From assembly GCA_001466705.2 (NCBI GenBank), contig LATX02000225.1, positions 124,001-188,000 on the forward strand: a stretch of 64,000 nt of DNA. Reading direction: 5' to 3'. A program made the translations under genes and the position numbers. The notes under the pieces were generated by a model that was not told where the DNA came from, ran no database searches, and saw nothing but the letters and a program-made list of their open reading frames with translations. This DNA is from Moniliophthora roreri. Taxonomy: Eukaryota > Basidiomycota > Agaricomycetes > Agaricales > Marasmiaceae. Positions 12,337 through 24,053 of this stretch are shown one piece after another (the stretch's first letter is position 1; each line of letters begins with the position of its first letter).

Positions 12337-14834
12337 GATATGATGAAAGGAAAATACATTCTTCATCACAGGACTTGACCACATTTCAAACACCTTTTGG
12401 CATGTACATACTAGTCAAATTACCTATGGGATAGACTAATTTGGTTCCTATATTCCATGAGGATGTCTGTGAAATCCTGAAGGATGAAATACCTCAGGTT
12501 ATGTGGCCATATAGTGATGACATTCTGATACATGGGCCAAAGACAAGATACAAACTAGAAGGTGGAGGGTACAAAACAATACCAGAAAATCCAGGCATAA
12601 GACACTTTGTATGGGAACATATGCAGAACATAAATTGAATTTTACAACATGTTAAATACTGTAGTAGAATGTTCATGGGGAAAAAGTCTTTTGTATGCTG
12701 TGATGAAACAATTGTAGTAGGACACAGGTGTACCTACACGGGACTCAAACCTACCCACAATAAGATGGAGGCCATTACTACTTGGCCTTCACCACTGAAG
12801 ACCAAGACAGATGTAAGAAGCTTTTTGGGGACTTGTGGACAAGTCAGGCAGTTTATTAAAAACTTTGCTAAGATAGCTGCTCCAATACAATGTCTTACGT
12901 GGGACGATGTAGCAGTTGAATGGGGATCTAAAGAGGAAGAATCAATAGATTCCATAAAGAAGGCTTTGTGCAACATGGAGCCTCTGAAACCTATAGACTA
13001 TGAAAGTGAGGGGGAGGTCGTATTGGCAGTAGGATATTATCTCTACCAACACGACGTATCAGACAAGAAAAAGAGACACTATTGCTTATTCAGTTCTATA
13101 ACTCTTAATGAGAGAGAAGCTAGGTTCTCTCAACCCAAGAGAGAACTCTATGGATTGAAGTTAGCCCTATTAGTGACACATTATTGGACAGTAGGATGTA
13201 GAAAGCTAGCAGTGGAAACTGATGCTAAATACATAAAGGGAATGCTAGACAATCCCAGCATTGCTCCAAATGCAATGATCAATAGGTGGATAGAAGAAAT
13301 ACAGAAGTACCATTTCACCTTAATTCATATTCCAGTGGCCAGCCATAGTTTGGCAAATGGTTTATCCTGGAGGCCACCAGGTGGACAGAAACCAGCTATT
13401 CATAAGCTAGATCCTGCAGACCGAGATGGAGATGATGATGGGGAACCCATGAGGTTCAAGAAGGGTAAAGAGGTAGTAGAGGACCTGTTAGAGCTGTGTG
13501 ACTTCTATGGTGAAATAGATATGCATAGCAGATTCCTATATAAATTAGCTGAATCAGAAGATGACTGGGAGCAGGATCTCCAGTATGCAATTGATGAAGA
13601 ATATGATCCACGAAGAATGGTGGACGTGTTAAATTTTCAGTTTGGGGGAGAACCTCTTGAGACAGGTCCGTTTTATAGTGCATATATGCAGATGCCTTGC
13701 TTGCAAGAAGTGGATGGATCTTGGGCTGAGGATAATCCATATGACGAGGAGCATCAATCTCTGAACGCAAAAGAATTAGACCGAAAAATATGGGACATAT
13801 ATGACTACTGGACTAATCCAGATAGCAAAGTACTTAAAGGCAAATCCACTAAAGAAATAAAAAGATTCAAAAAACAAGCTGGACAGTACTTTGTTGGTCA
13901 GAACATGAAGCTGTATCAACGGAATAAGGAGGAAGAAGGACAACACCAGTTAGTGGTTCTAGATAAGAGAAAAAGAATGAGAATGTTACACAGCGCTCAT
14001 GACTACCTGGGACATAAAGGCATACAACCCACTCTTGACATACTGGAATGTCGGTTCTGGTGGCCTGAGATGGAGAATGATGTGTCATAGTATGTAAAGA
14101 GCTGCAAACCTTGTCAGGAGTGCATACACCAACATGTGAAGATTCCACCTACACTCACTCATACTCCTGCATTGTTTCAGAAGATTCACGTTGATACTTT
14201 TCAAGTGTCTCCAGCAAGTAATGGTTGTAAATATGTGGTGCACAGTCAATGCACATTGACGTCCTGGTCAGAGGCAAAGGCCTTGAGATCAGATAAAGTG
14301 TCTGCAATAGGCCAATGGTTTTTCGAAGACTTCATTTGTAGGTGGGGAATTCCAAAGGAAGTAGTAATGGATAACACTAGTCAAATGAAGAAAGTACTGG
14401 ATTGGTTGGAACATAAGTATAACATAAGAAGCATATGAATTAGCCCTTATAATTCACAAGCTAATGGAAAAATTGAGAGAGCACACTTTGATATCCGAAT
14501 GGCGTTGGCTAAGGCTACTAATAATGACCTTACTAAGTGGTATTGGTATCTGAGGCATGTCCTTTGGGCCGATTGTGTTACTCTGCAAAGAGGTTTTGGG
14601 TGCTCTCTGTATTTCTTGGTAGTCAGAGCTGATCCAGTACTGCCATTTGACTTAGAGGAATCGACATGGTTGGTAGATGTACCAGATAGAGTGTTAACTC
14701 ATGAAGAGCTGATAGGCTTGCATGCTAGAGCTCTGGAGAAACATAAGACGTTAGTAGAGTCAATGATGCATAGAGTGAGCATGGAGAAATTAGCAGAACT
14801 AAAATAATATGAAGAAAAGTATAAACATGTAATC
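12337..14834 (+). pseudogene. Pol, second assembled copy: RT end, RNase H, integrase; ends at contig join
   Basis: This repeats the RT from just before YDERKIHSSSQ through RNase H (long frame 12669-14090) and continues into the integrase. It has an HHCC zinc domain (HDYLGH, then SCKPC after an in-frame TAG at 14090, where Trp is likely) and a DDE core with HVDTF, VMDNTSQ and SPYNSQANGKIERAH. A TGA stands before ISPYNSQ where Arg is likely. The first ~240 nt differ from copy 1 at many sites (for example YSDD in place of YIDD), then the sequence becomes identical from about 12,578. That switch suggests a chimeric contig. Confidence 0.8.
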
Positions 14835-14835
14835 N
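14835..14835. other. Single-N contig join
   Basis: Sequence after this N restarts at the equivalent of position 10867 in the reverse transcriptase. Confidence 0.9.
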
Positions 14836-17782
14836 AGCAAATCATTTTGCAGGAAGAGCTTGTGGAGGGACTCTGGATTTGTTTGTGGGATATGATGAAA
14901 GGAAAATACATTCTTCATCACAGGACTTGACCACATTTCAAACACCTTTTGGTGTGTATGGACTAGTCAAATTGCCTATGGGATGGACTAATTCGGTTTC
15001 TATATTCCATGAGAATGTCTGTAAAATCCTGAAGGATGAAATACCTCAGGTTACATGGCCATATATTGATGATGTTCTGATATGTGGGCCAAAGACAAGA
15101 TACGAACTAGATGGTGGAGGGTACAAAACGATACCAGAAAATCCAGGCATAAGACACTTTGTATGGGAACATATGCAGAACATAAATTGAATTTTACAAC
15201 ATGTTAAATACTGTAGTAGAATGTTCATGGGGAAAAAGTCTTTTGTATGCTGTGATGAAACAATTGTAGTAGGACACAGGTGTACCTACACGGGACTCAA
15301 ACCTACCCACAATAAGATGGAGGCCATTACTACTTGGCCTTCACCACTGAAGACCAAGACAGATGTAAGAAGCTTTTTGGGGACTTGTGGACAAGTCAGG
15401 CAGTTTATTAAAAACTTTGCTAAGATAGCTGCTCCAATACAATGTCTTACGTGGGACGATGTAGCAGTTGAATGGGGATCTAAAGAGGAAGAATCAATAG
15501 ATTCCATAAAGAAGGCTTTGTGCAACATGGAGCCTCTGAAACCTATAGACTATGAAAGTGAGGGGGAGGTCGTATTGGCAGTAGGATATTATCTCTACCA
15601 ACACGACGTATCAGACAAGAAAAAGAGACACTATTGCTTATTCAGTTCTATAACTCTTAATGAGAGAGAAGCTAGGTTCTCTCAACCCAAGAGAGAACTC
15701 TATGGATTGAAGTTAGCCCTATTAGTGACACATTATTGGACAGTAGGATGTAGAAAGCTAGCAGTGGAAACTGATGCTAAATACATAAAGGGAATGCTAG
15801 ACAATCCCAGCATTGCTCCAAATGCAATGATCAATAGGTGGATAGAAGAAATACAGAAGTACCATTTCACCTTAATTCATATTCCAGTGGCCAGCCATAG
15901 TTTGGCAAATGGTTTATCCTGGAGGCCACCAGGTGGACAGAAACCAGCTATTCATAAGCTAGATCCTGCAGACCGAGATGGAGATGATGATGGGGAACCC
16001 ATGAGGTTCAAGAAGGGTAAAGAGGTAGTAGAGGACCTGTTAGAGCTGTGTGACTTCTATGGTGAAATAGATATGCATAGCAGATTCCTATATAAATTAG
16101 CTGAATCAGAAGATGACTGGGAGCAGGATCTCCAGTATGCAATTGATGAAGAATATGATCCACGAAGAATGGTGGACGTGTTAAATTTTCAGTTTGGGGG
16201 AGAACCTCTTGAGACAGGTCCGTTTTATAGTGCATATATGCAGATGCCTTGCTTGCAAGAAGTGGATGGATCTTGGGCTGAGGATAATCCATATGACGAG
16301 GAGCATCAATCTCTGAACGCAAAAGAATTAGACCGAAAAATATGGGACATATATGACTACTGGACTAATCCAGATAGCAAAGTACTTAAAGGCAAATCCA
16401 CTAAAGAAATAAAAAGATTCAAAAAACAAGCTGGACAGTACTTTGTTGGTCAGAACATGAAGCTGTATCAACGGAATAAGGAGGAAGAAGGACAACACCA
16501 GTTAGTGGTTCTAGATAAGAGAAAAAGAATGAGAATGTTACACAGCGCTCATGACTACCTGGGACATAAAGGCATACAACCCACTCTTGACATACTGGAA
16601 TGTCGGTTCTGGTGGCCTGAGATGGAGAATGATGTGTCATAGTATGTAAAGAGCTGCAAACCTTGTCAGGAGTGCATACACCAACATGTGAAGATTCCAC
16701 CTACACTCACTCATACTCCTGCATTGTTTCAGAAGATTCACGTTGATACTTTTCAAGTGTCTCCAGCAAGTAATGGTTGTAAATATGTGGTGCACAGTCA
16801 ATGCACATTGACGTCCTGGTCAGAGGCAAAGGCCTTGAGATCAGATAAAGTGTCTGCAATAGGCCAATGGTTTTTCGAAGACTTCATTTGTAGGTGGGGA
16901 ATTCCAAAGGAAGTAGTAATGGATAACACTAGTCAAATGAAGAAAGTACTGGATTGGTTGGAACATAAGTATAACATAAGAAGCATATGAATTAGCCCTT
17001 ATAATTCACAAGCTAATGGAAAAATTGAGAGAGCACACTTTGATATCCGAATGGCGTTGGCTAAGGCTACTAATAATGACCTTACTAAGTGGTATTGGTA
17101 TCTGAGGCATGTCCTTTGGGCCGATTGTGTTACTCTGCAAAGAGGTTTTGGGTGCTCTCTGTATTTCTTGGTAGTCAGAGCTGATCCAGTACTGCCATTT
17201 GACTTAGAGGAATCGACATGGTTGGTAGATGTACCAGATAGAGTGTTAACTCATGAAGAGCTGATAGGCTTGCATGCTAGAGCTCTGGAGAAACATAAGA
17301 CGTTAGTAGAGTCAATGATGCATAGAGTGAGCATGGAGAAATTAGCAGAACTAAAATAATATGAAGAAAAGTATAAACATGTAATCAAGAACTATGTGTT
17401 TGAACCAGAGACGTTAGTCCAAGTTTGAAACACTACTATTGAGAAGAGTCTTGATGAAAAGATGAAACCAAGGTACCATGGACTGTATGTAGTGGTCAGA
17501 AGAACACAAGGTGGTTCATACATCATAGCTGAAATAGATAGTATGGTGTTGAAAGAAAAGGTAGCTGTGTTCCAGATGGTGCCACATAAGTTGCAGTATG
17601 GTCCAGTTATCTTGCCTGTAGACCTACAAAAGGTTTTGGATGCAGATACTGACCAACTGGATGAGTTGGAAGAGACCATGAATAATGACATCGGCAACAC
17701 ACATATATATTCAGGCTCTGATTATGCGTTCTATGGCATAGGTAGCAGAGAAGGTGATGTGGAATCAGATGTCGAGGACTGA
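14836..17782 (+). pseudogene. Pol, third assembled copy: RT end, RNase H, integrase, C-terminal domain
   Basis: From 15221 this copy reads the same as copy 2 through the RNase H and integrase, including the shared stops (TGA at about 15190, TAG at 16642, TGA at about 16990). It extends past copy 2 to the pol C-terminus, where VQV is followed by TGA, then a GPY/F-like segment (KMKPRYHGLYVVVRRTQGG, YIIAEID) and an acidic tail ending at 17782. No chromodomain is visible. Identity with copy 2 down to the nonsense positions argues for one genomic element assembled more than once. Confidence 0.85.
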
Positions 17783-17818
17783 ATGAAACAAAAAGTTTGA
17801 AAAGAACCCAATCATCCA

Positions 17819-17910
17819 TGCTCAGACCCAGAATTGAACTGGGAACCTTTTGGTAGAGTAAGAGACCTTGGCAAGGATACCAAATGCTCTACCGATTGAA
17901 CTATCTGAGC
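17819..17910 (-). tRNA. Intron-containing tRNA gene, isotype unsure
   Basis: Read on the minus strand, a 7-bp acceptor stem (GCTCAGA with TCTGAGC) pairs perfectly and is followed by discriminator A. There is a D-arm with A-box TAGTTCAATCGG and a T-arm with stem CCCAG/CTGGG and loop TTCAATT (B-box-like). Between them lies a 5-bp anticodon stem (TTTGG/CCAAA, or shifted TTGGT/ACCAA) holding about 17-19 extra nt, an intron. CCTTG can pair with CAAGG inside it, as in eukaryotic anticodon-intron pairing. The shifted stem puts T at position 33 and gives anticodon CCT (Arg); the other register breaks the U33 rule. A T-run lies about 20 nt downstream. It could be a slightly decayed copy. Confidence 0.6.
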
Positions 17911-18225
17911 TTGGGTAAATGATAGAGGGTAGTAATTGTCACCGTTCCTGCAGGTGCTTATGAAGTAGCCTATTGGGGCAGTCAGGCGCTAGTGGAAAAT
18001 CAAGTACTGTAGTACCATTATTGCACAAAAACAGGGAAGTTACAAAGAAGTGACTGCAGTAAGGGTAACGAGCATATAAATTGTTAAGAGGGTATTAAGC
18101 ATCCACTGTGCCATTGGCATGTCTATGTCCTTGGTGTCATAGGCTTGGGGAGACAGCAGGGTGATACAGCAGTTGTGAAGAATTCTGGAAATTTCATTGT
18201 AGGTGACCAAGATATCCTTGTAGTC
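17911..18225. other. Spacer without recognised features
   Basis: AT-rich sequence between the tRNA and the next minus-strand remnant. I see no gene or repeat in it. Confidence 0.4.
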
Positions 18226-20129
18226 TCACATTGCCTTGTGCACACTAAACAAGTGAGATGTAAGTGCTGCAGTTGTGGCATTGTAGAGCGACATCAAGAT
18301 CGGTGTGGATTTTGCTTCTATACTCCTGAATGGGAGGAGGAGGAGCTCTTGTTGAAGCTCTTCTGCAGTGCAGAACAAAGAACCCTGGTCTGCAGCCCTT
18401 GAAATAAAGGAAATTAGCACGATGGAATGGAAAAGATGGTGAATGCTTGCCTCCATAGTGGGAAGGATTGCCTGCCAAACAAGGCCTTTTGGAAAACATG
18501 TCAGTCTTGGGCTGCGTAGCGTTTCGAGGGCCCTGGTACCATTTAAGTACCAAGTACACATGGACATATTGAGTAGTGGGGGAAGATGGATGCTTACAGA
18601 AGGAATGGAGCTCTGTCTGCAAAGCCCTTGACAAGAAGGTTCAGCATGGGCATGATCATCCATAGAAGCGTGTGTGCAGAGCAGGTTCTTCTTCACCAGA
18701 CTTTTCAATGTCAGTGAGAAAGTCCTTGACATTGGCTTTGAATAAGCTTTTGGCCTACATGGAGGGGTTAGCAGGAATCTTTGATAGGTACAGTGGTATG
18801 TGCCTTGGTAGGACAGACAGAAGGCTCTGTGGGAGCACTCTTGTCAGGCTTGTGCATACCAGCTGCAAGTTGTTTGATGTAGAGCACATTGTCAGAAACA
18901 CTCTTATGGACCTGGTTATCAATGACATTCTGAACAGCACTATTGGTCACCTTCTTGAACACAGTGATGCACAGTTCAATGAGCTCACAGTTTTTAGACA
19001 CTGCAAGCATGTCATTGTCACTGAGGCCAGCCTATGTTGTAAATATGCGTCAATATCACTATAAGAAGGGGGTATTGGTGGAAAAAGGACTTACCAGACT
19101 GTTGAATGCTTTGTGGCAGAAATTGTCAACTATGATGCCCAAGGAGGCCTTCTCAGGCAGAAATTTGTGTATGTTGGAAAGGGTTTTCTTAAGCTCTGTG
19201 AGATTGAGTCATTGCAGCGATTGCAATGCCTTTTGATGTGAATACAGGAAATAGAAGGTTGCCCAGTCTGATTAAGAGAGAGAAAAAGTTATGCTGCTTG
19301 CTGCACATAGCTCTGGCCAGTCTTTTATACTGGGATGCAGTAGAGACTGCGATAAAATCCATGGTATTTTGAAAATCTATGTTATGCCTTCCATGTGTTC
19401 TGCATTAGTGACTGTAGAAGGGAAAAGTTTCAATAGACTGCAGGGTGTTCTTGGCAAACACAGAGTTTCAATTCCTATGCAGAAGAAATAGATAATGGAT
19501 CTACAGGAGTTGGGCTGCTGCGTAACTAAGTGTGGTACAGAGGTCTGCTAAGGTACTCCATAGCCATTCCCCATCTGAGTGCCATTAACTGCATTTCGAT
19601 CTTTGTGCACAGTGTCAGAAGATTGGAGAGGAGGATCTTTATTGCAGCACAATCTTCCGTGGGAAAATGATCGTCCACATACAAGTTGTTAGCGATGGTG
19701 GTGATTGAGACTAAGGCCTGATCCAGGAGAGTTGGATGGCCATGCTCAGGATTTTTGAACATTGCCACTTCATCCAGTAACACCTTCTAGACATATGGTT
19801 AGTCCAACCTAAACAAAATAATAGTGTCCACGTACTATGACGTTATCCAAGTCAGTGAGCCTGCAGAGTTTTTTGGTGGGAGTGGTGTTGTTACTAAAGA
19901 AGAATAGTGTTTTCGACACTATTACAAGTTTGTTTCCAGCCGCTTGGAATGCAGCAGGTTGTTTAGCCTTGTCAATGTATTTGCAGGGAAGCATTGCGTC
20001 TAATGCTAAAAGCAGCTGCACTGTGTGTTTAAGTACCTGGCAGTATTCTCCATCAACTCGGGACAGTTGAAATTCTTTCAGTTTGGGAGAGAGAGCAGGC
20101 AAATATTGCAGATCGATCGATCTGTACAT
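18226..20129 (-). pseudogene. Decayed minus-strand gene of unknown function
   Basis: Several open minus-strand stretches (20129-19809, 19783-19526, 19010-18768, 18732-18226) could be exons or frame-broken parts of one gene. The first two are helix-prone and hydrophobic (LKEFQLSRVDGEYCQVLKHT; LLDQALVSITTIANNLYVDD). In the segment near 18.77-19.0 kb an in-frame stop follows IKDSC. I recognise no catalytic motif. The setting and decay suggest a transposon-associated ORF. Confidence 0.35.
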
Positions 20130-20479
20130 GGAAAGATAACATCAATCTAACAAGCAATAATGGACAGATGTGATGATTAGCAAGCAGATCACAAGGTGTA
20201 CAAATATAGTATACCAGTTGCAGGAATGAATTACAAAGGAAGACTTAAAGAAAAATTTCCAAGTCCCACAAGGATCAGTAATAGAGGGTAAAGTCTAAAA
20301 GGATTTTATTAGACTTAATCACACAATGGATCACACAAAAGTAAAGAAATGAAGAGTACCAAAGCTAGCATTAGATAGTGAGTACTAATGTATTAATTAC
20401 ACAGTGTCTACTTTATCAAGCATAAAGTACACTTTAACAAAAATACAAGATATACTAGAAGATACATGAATAAAGTCCA

Positions 20480-21700
20480 TAGAGCTACTTGCCAGACTGA
20501 CCACCAAATCGCATAGTGTAAGTACATTCCACCCTTGGCATTTTTGAACTTGGAACCACTGGCATCATTAACAGGAGGAAGGACCACCTTCTCAACCTTG
20601 TTGTCTTCTGTGGAGGTTATAGGAGCCTTATGCTTGTTTGAGGAACACTTTCACAGAGGAACAGGAGAAGGCATTGGTGGAGGTGTTGGAGAATGAGAAA
20701 GGACTCAGTCATCGTACACATTAGGAAGGAGGAAACAGTCCTCCTCAGATGAGCCCTTCTTGATGAAGCCAGCTTCAATCTGCATCTCCAATAGTGCATG
20801 ATTGATAGCCTCCATGTACATCTGAAGTTGGGCTGTGCTGATAGCTTGAGGATGACTGGATGATGTGAAGGAAAGGTTTAATGGAGGAACGGCAGATGTA
20901 TCAAATGGCATGGGAGTGAAGTTGATGAGGGGGTTGGGGTGATGAAGGATATCATGTTGACATTTCTGAGCCTCTTTGAAATCAGTCCAAGTGTAGTTCA
21001 TCAGAAAACAAAAACAGGCCCAGGTGTCATCACCAATGGCAGGTTCGAGTTCTCATTCCACAGCCAAATCGAATGAAGGAAGTGTTGTGGATCTGGAGCA
21101 GCAACATGGAGACAGTCGAGAATTTGATAAACCATTTTTATAGAGGTGGCAGCCTCTGCTTGTTCTCATGCAGCCTTGGACAGGAAAGACTCAAGTAGGG
21201 CAAAATTGTCTGCCAGAGCTGCCAGAATAAAAATCAGGCACAATAAATTCATTAACAAGTAAAACCTACCAGGCATGGAACCAGAGAAAAGGGAGAGGAG
21301 TTGCTGAAACATCAGCTTGAGCTCTTCAACTGAAAGGCTGTTTGAGCACTTGAGGTGATACTTTTCACAATAGGTGCAGTTCTTGGATCCAGGAAGGAAA
21401 CGACAGGGATAACCTCCAGGAATAAGTGAGCATGCCAAACACACCAAGAAAGTGTTGACGTTGGAAAGGCCCTGGTAAGCACTGTTGATGTTGGATGCAG
21501 TGATGCCTTGACCAGAAGTCTTGAACCAAAGAAAGAGAAGTGAGCAAGAGAAACCAAGAAGAAATAGAAGAACTTATACCTTCACCCTCTCCTTTCTTGC
21601 CACCTTTTCTTCCTTTGTACTGTATGATACCTCCACATTGGATGTCACCCTGGAAGAAGTCATAGGCACTGTAGGTCCATAAAGAATTGGAAGGTTCCAT
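20480..21700 (-). pseudogene. Decayed Cys-rich (zinc-cluster-like) transposon-associated gene
   Basis: Read on the minus strand from 21700: a first segment SAYDFFQGDIQCGGIIQYKG; after a probable intron, a Cys-rich segment LVCLACSLIPGGYPCRF followed by NCTYCEKYHLKC; then a leucine-rich helix; then, in 21001-20705, TWTDFKEAQKCQHDILHHPN and QLQMYMEAINHALLEMQIEA. The CX2C...C...CX2CX6C spacing suggests zinc binding. Stops interrupt the reading: TGA after VYDD and TGA after PSPVPL, consistent with Trp and Arg codons. The remaining tail reads KNAKGGMYLHYAIWW. Short proteins of this style accompany Agaricomycete transposons. Function unknown. Confidence 0.4.
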
Positions 21701-22435
21701 GGGAGTAGGGTCAACAATTTTGGCTTTGGCTGTTACAATCCTTTCTCACAGACATTTTACTTCATTTCTTTTTCTTCCTTTTTTAACTTTTAGATGCTGT
21801 ACTAACACCTGTTTATGCTTCCCATTGACATCTGGACTTCTTCACCTTTCTAGTTCTCTTTTCAATATATTTTATCTATGTCTATCTCATTCTATCTCTT
21901 TCCATTTCTTGATGTCATTGTGATTTCATTCCTGACATCATTATGATCGTAACCTTCCATCAGTTTCTCTTACTTTCTCTATGACATCAACATAATGTCA
22001 TTCTTACTACTTCTTTTCCATGCCCTTATTTCGTCATGTTCTAGGATGTTCCAAGTAGCACAAATGACTAGATACAACAAATGTATAAAGGTAGATAGTT
22101 ATTGGGTCTAAGCTCTTCAGCTTGACCTAGTTAATTCACTCTACTTCTTGCAAGCTATGACTGAACTAGACAACTAACAGAAGGTCTTACCTACTGTTGG
22201 GTTGTTACACTCAAACTTGAACCTTATCACTTGACATCACTTTGCTTAGTGGTGTCGAGTTGTTGTCATTGCTGCACAAGTAACATAACATTGGCTTTAC
22301 CTTTTGTCATAGCAGTAATATGCGAACCTAGAAAAGACCCACTTTTATTCATTTTTACACTATTTCTGAATTGGAACACTTTAATATGACACGAGATAAT
22401 GGGTAATAAGGACTAGAGTGAGCCCAGTCTGCTAG
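21701..22435. other. Spacer with pyrimidine-rich stretch
   Basis: A T/C-rich region at 21740-21970 has no convincing coding content. Bases 22105-22128 are shared, inverted, with 55535-55558 in the gene-rich half. Confidence 0.4.
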
Positions 22436-23703
22436 TCATTGCCTTAGAGAAGCTGTAGTACCTTAGAAAGTACAACGAGCTATATGATATGCTATACAGA
22501 GGTGTCAAAGCTGTACTTTCTGACTTATCTATATATCAGATTCAAAACAGATCACTCCCGAAACCTGTAGGGAACCTAACTATAGCCCAATGAATGCATT
22601 GGCTAGTTAACCAAGCTCTCAAGTGCTATCAATGGGATTTTAATTTCTATTTTACTTTTCTATGACATCTGCAAAGTGCTACCTGCAGTCAAACAGTACA
22701 GAGGTACTTAGAGGAGACATCAAAACAGAATGACAACTTAGAACAGGAATGATCACAGAATGATCCTCCTCCGAAGTCAATATACAGATCAAAGTCAAAG
22801 CAGGCAATCTCTAAATAAAGAGTGCACCAGCGGCTAAACAATACAAGATAAACTAACTAGATATAAAGTCGGCTCGGAAAGAAGAAAATCACTTCAGAAG
22901 GACATCCACTACCTACAGACAGATACAATGAGAAGCAGAAGAATATATAACACATGAGGAGTTCTAAATAAGACCAAGCATGCATTGTCGAAGGAGATAG
23001 GAACAGTAACAGCATGTTCCGAACTTGGAAACCTTGGCATCTAGGCCTCTGCCAATGTGCAGATACTAGAAAGAGAGATGCTGTCAAAAGACGGAATGGA
23101 TACATCCATCCGCTCGTAGATACCTGACTTAGAAAAGAGAAAATACAAATTATAGAGTCTAGAACACCTGGAGGCATAGATACCCATGTGGATATGGTCG
23201 GATACCCTAGTGGCCAGACTCTGTGACATCTGAATAATCCCTCTTTTAGTATCTTGGTCACTCATTTGTCATTTCCTGAATTATCTGACATTATTTATAA
23301 TTTTCTGTAGATATATTCCTGGACCATATATAAGGACAGCTAGATATTTGTACATACTCAAGTAACTCTGCCCCCCTCTGATTGTGAATACATGACGAGT
23401 TTGTTTGGTGTATAAATTTGTGTGCCATTCTAGTTTTGCTTCCTTACTACAGGTCCTGGAGATTGGTCCTGAGTGACTCCAGAGAAATAGAAATCTGATA
23501 ACGAACTTGCGTCATAAGAGATAAGAGTAACATCTTGAGTGCATTATAGCACTTTTCTAAGAGAAACTTTACACTAAGAAGGAGCCTTGGGCACTTGAAG
23601 TGTGGCCTGTGTGTGTAACACACTTAGAGTCTTAGCAAGGGGTGTGCCTGCACTGAACTCTTTGTAGAAATTGGTCTAGGACCTTTTCCAGTACACTGTG
23701 TGC
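22436..23703 (+). repeat. LTR-like repeat, copy A
   Basis: Begins GTCATTGCCTTAGAGAAGCT and matches copy B (24054 onward) along its length with scattered substitutions, including the block GACATTATTTATAATTTTCT at about 23288 and a TATA-like CATATATAAGG at about 23324-23334. A long non-coding repeat with an internal promoter-like TATA followed by a conserved downstream part is typical of LTRs. Strand and exact ends are inferred. Confidence 0.5.
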
Positions 23704-24052
23704 TGTAGTTATCTTGAGTACAAAGCCTGCTCAGAAAGACAGAAATCACTTCCGAAGGACATCCACTACCTACAGACAGATACAATGAGACATATGAAGA
23801 ATATCTAATGTGCAAGAAATCCTAAATAAGACCAAGTGTGCATTGTCAAAAGAGATCAGAACAATAACAGTGTGTTCCAACCTTGGAAAATTTGGCACCT
23901 AGGCCACTGCCGATGTGCAGATACTAGAAAAGAGAAATGCTGTCAAAAGACGGGATGGATACAGCCATCCACTCATAGATACCTGACTTAGAAAAGAGAA
24001 AATACAAATTATAGAGTCTAGAACACCTGGAGGCGTAGATACCCACACAGAT
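23704..24052 (+). repeat. LTR-like repeat, partial copy C, ends at contig join
   Basis: Matches copy A from about 22862 (GACATCCACTACCTACAGAC) to about 23213 with some 5-10% differences, then stops at the N at 24053. It lies directly after copy A, so two partial repeats are adjacent. Confidence 0.5.
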
Positions 24053-24053
24053 N
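24053..24053. other. Single-N contig join
   Basis: A gap of unknown size inside the LTR-like repeat family; a new repeat copy starts right after it. Confidence 0.9.

Noticed and set aside
11252..16642. Three true tandem retroelement genes
   Set aside because: The blocks restart at single-N joins and share sequence and nonsense codons, so I treat them as repeated assembly of one element.
14136..17782. Chromodomain at the integrase C-terminus
   Set aside because: The tail after the GPY/F-like segment is acidic and lacks the aromatic chromodomain pattern.
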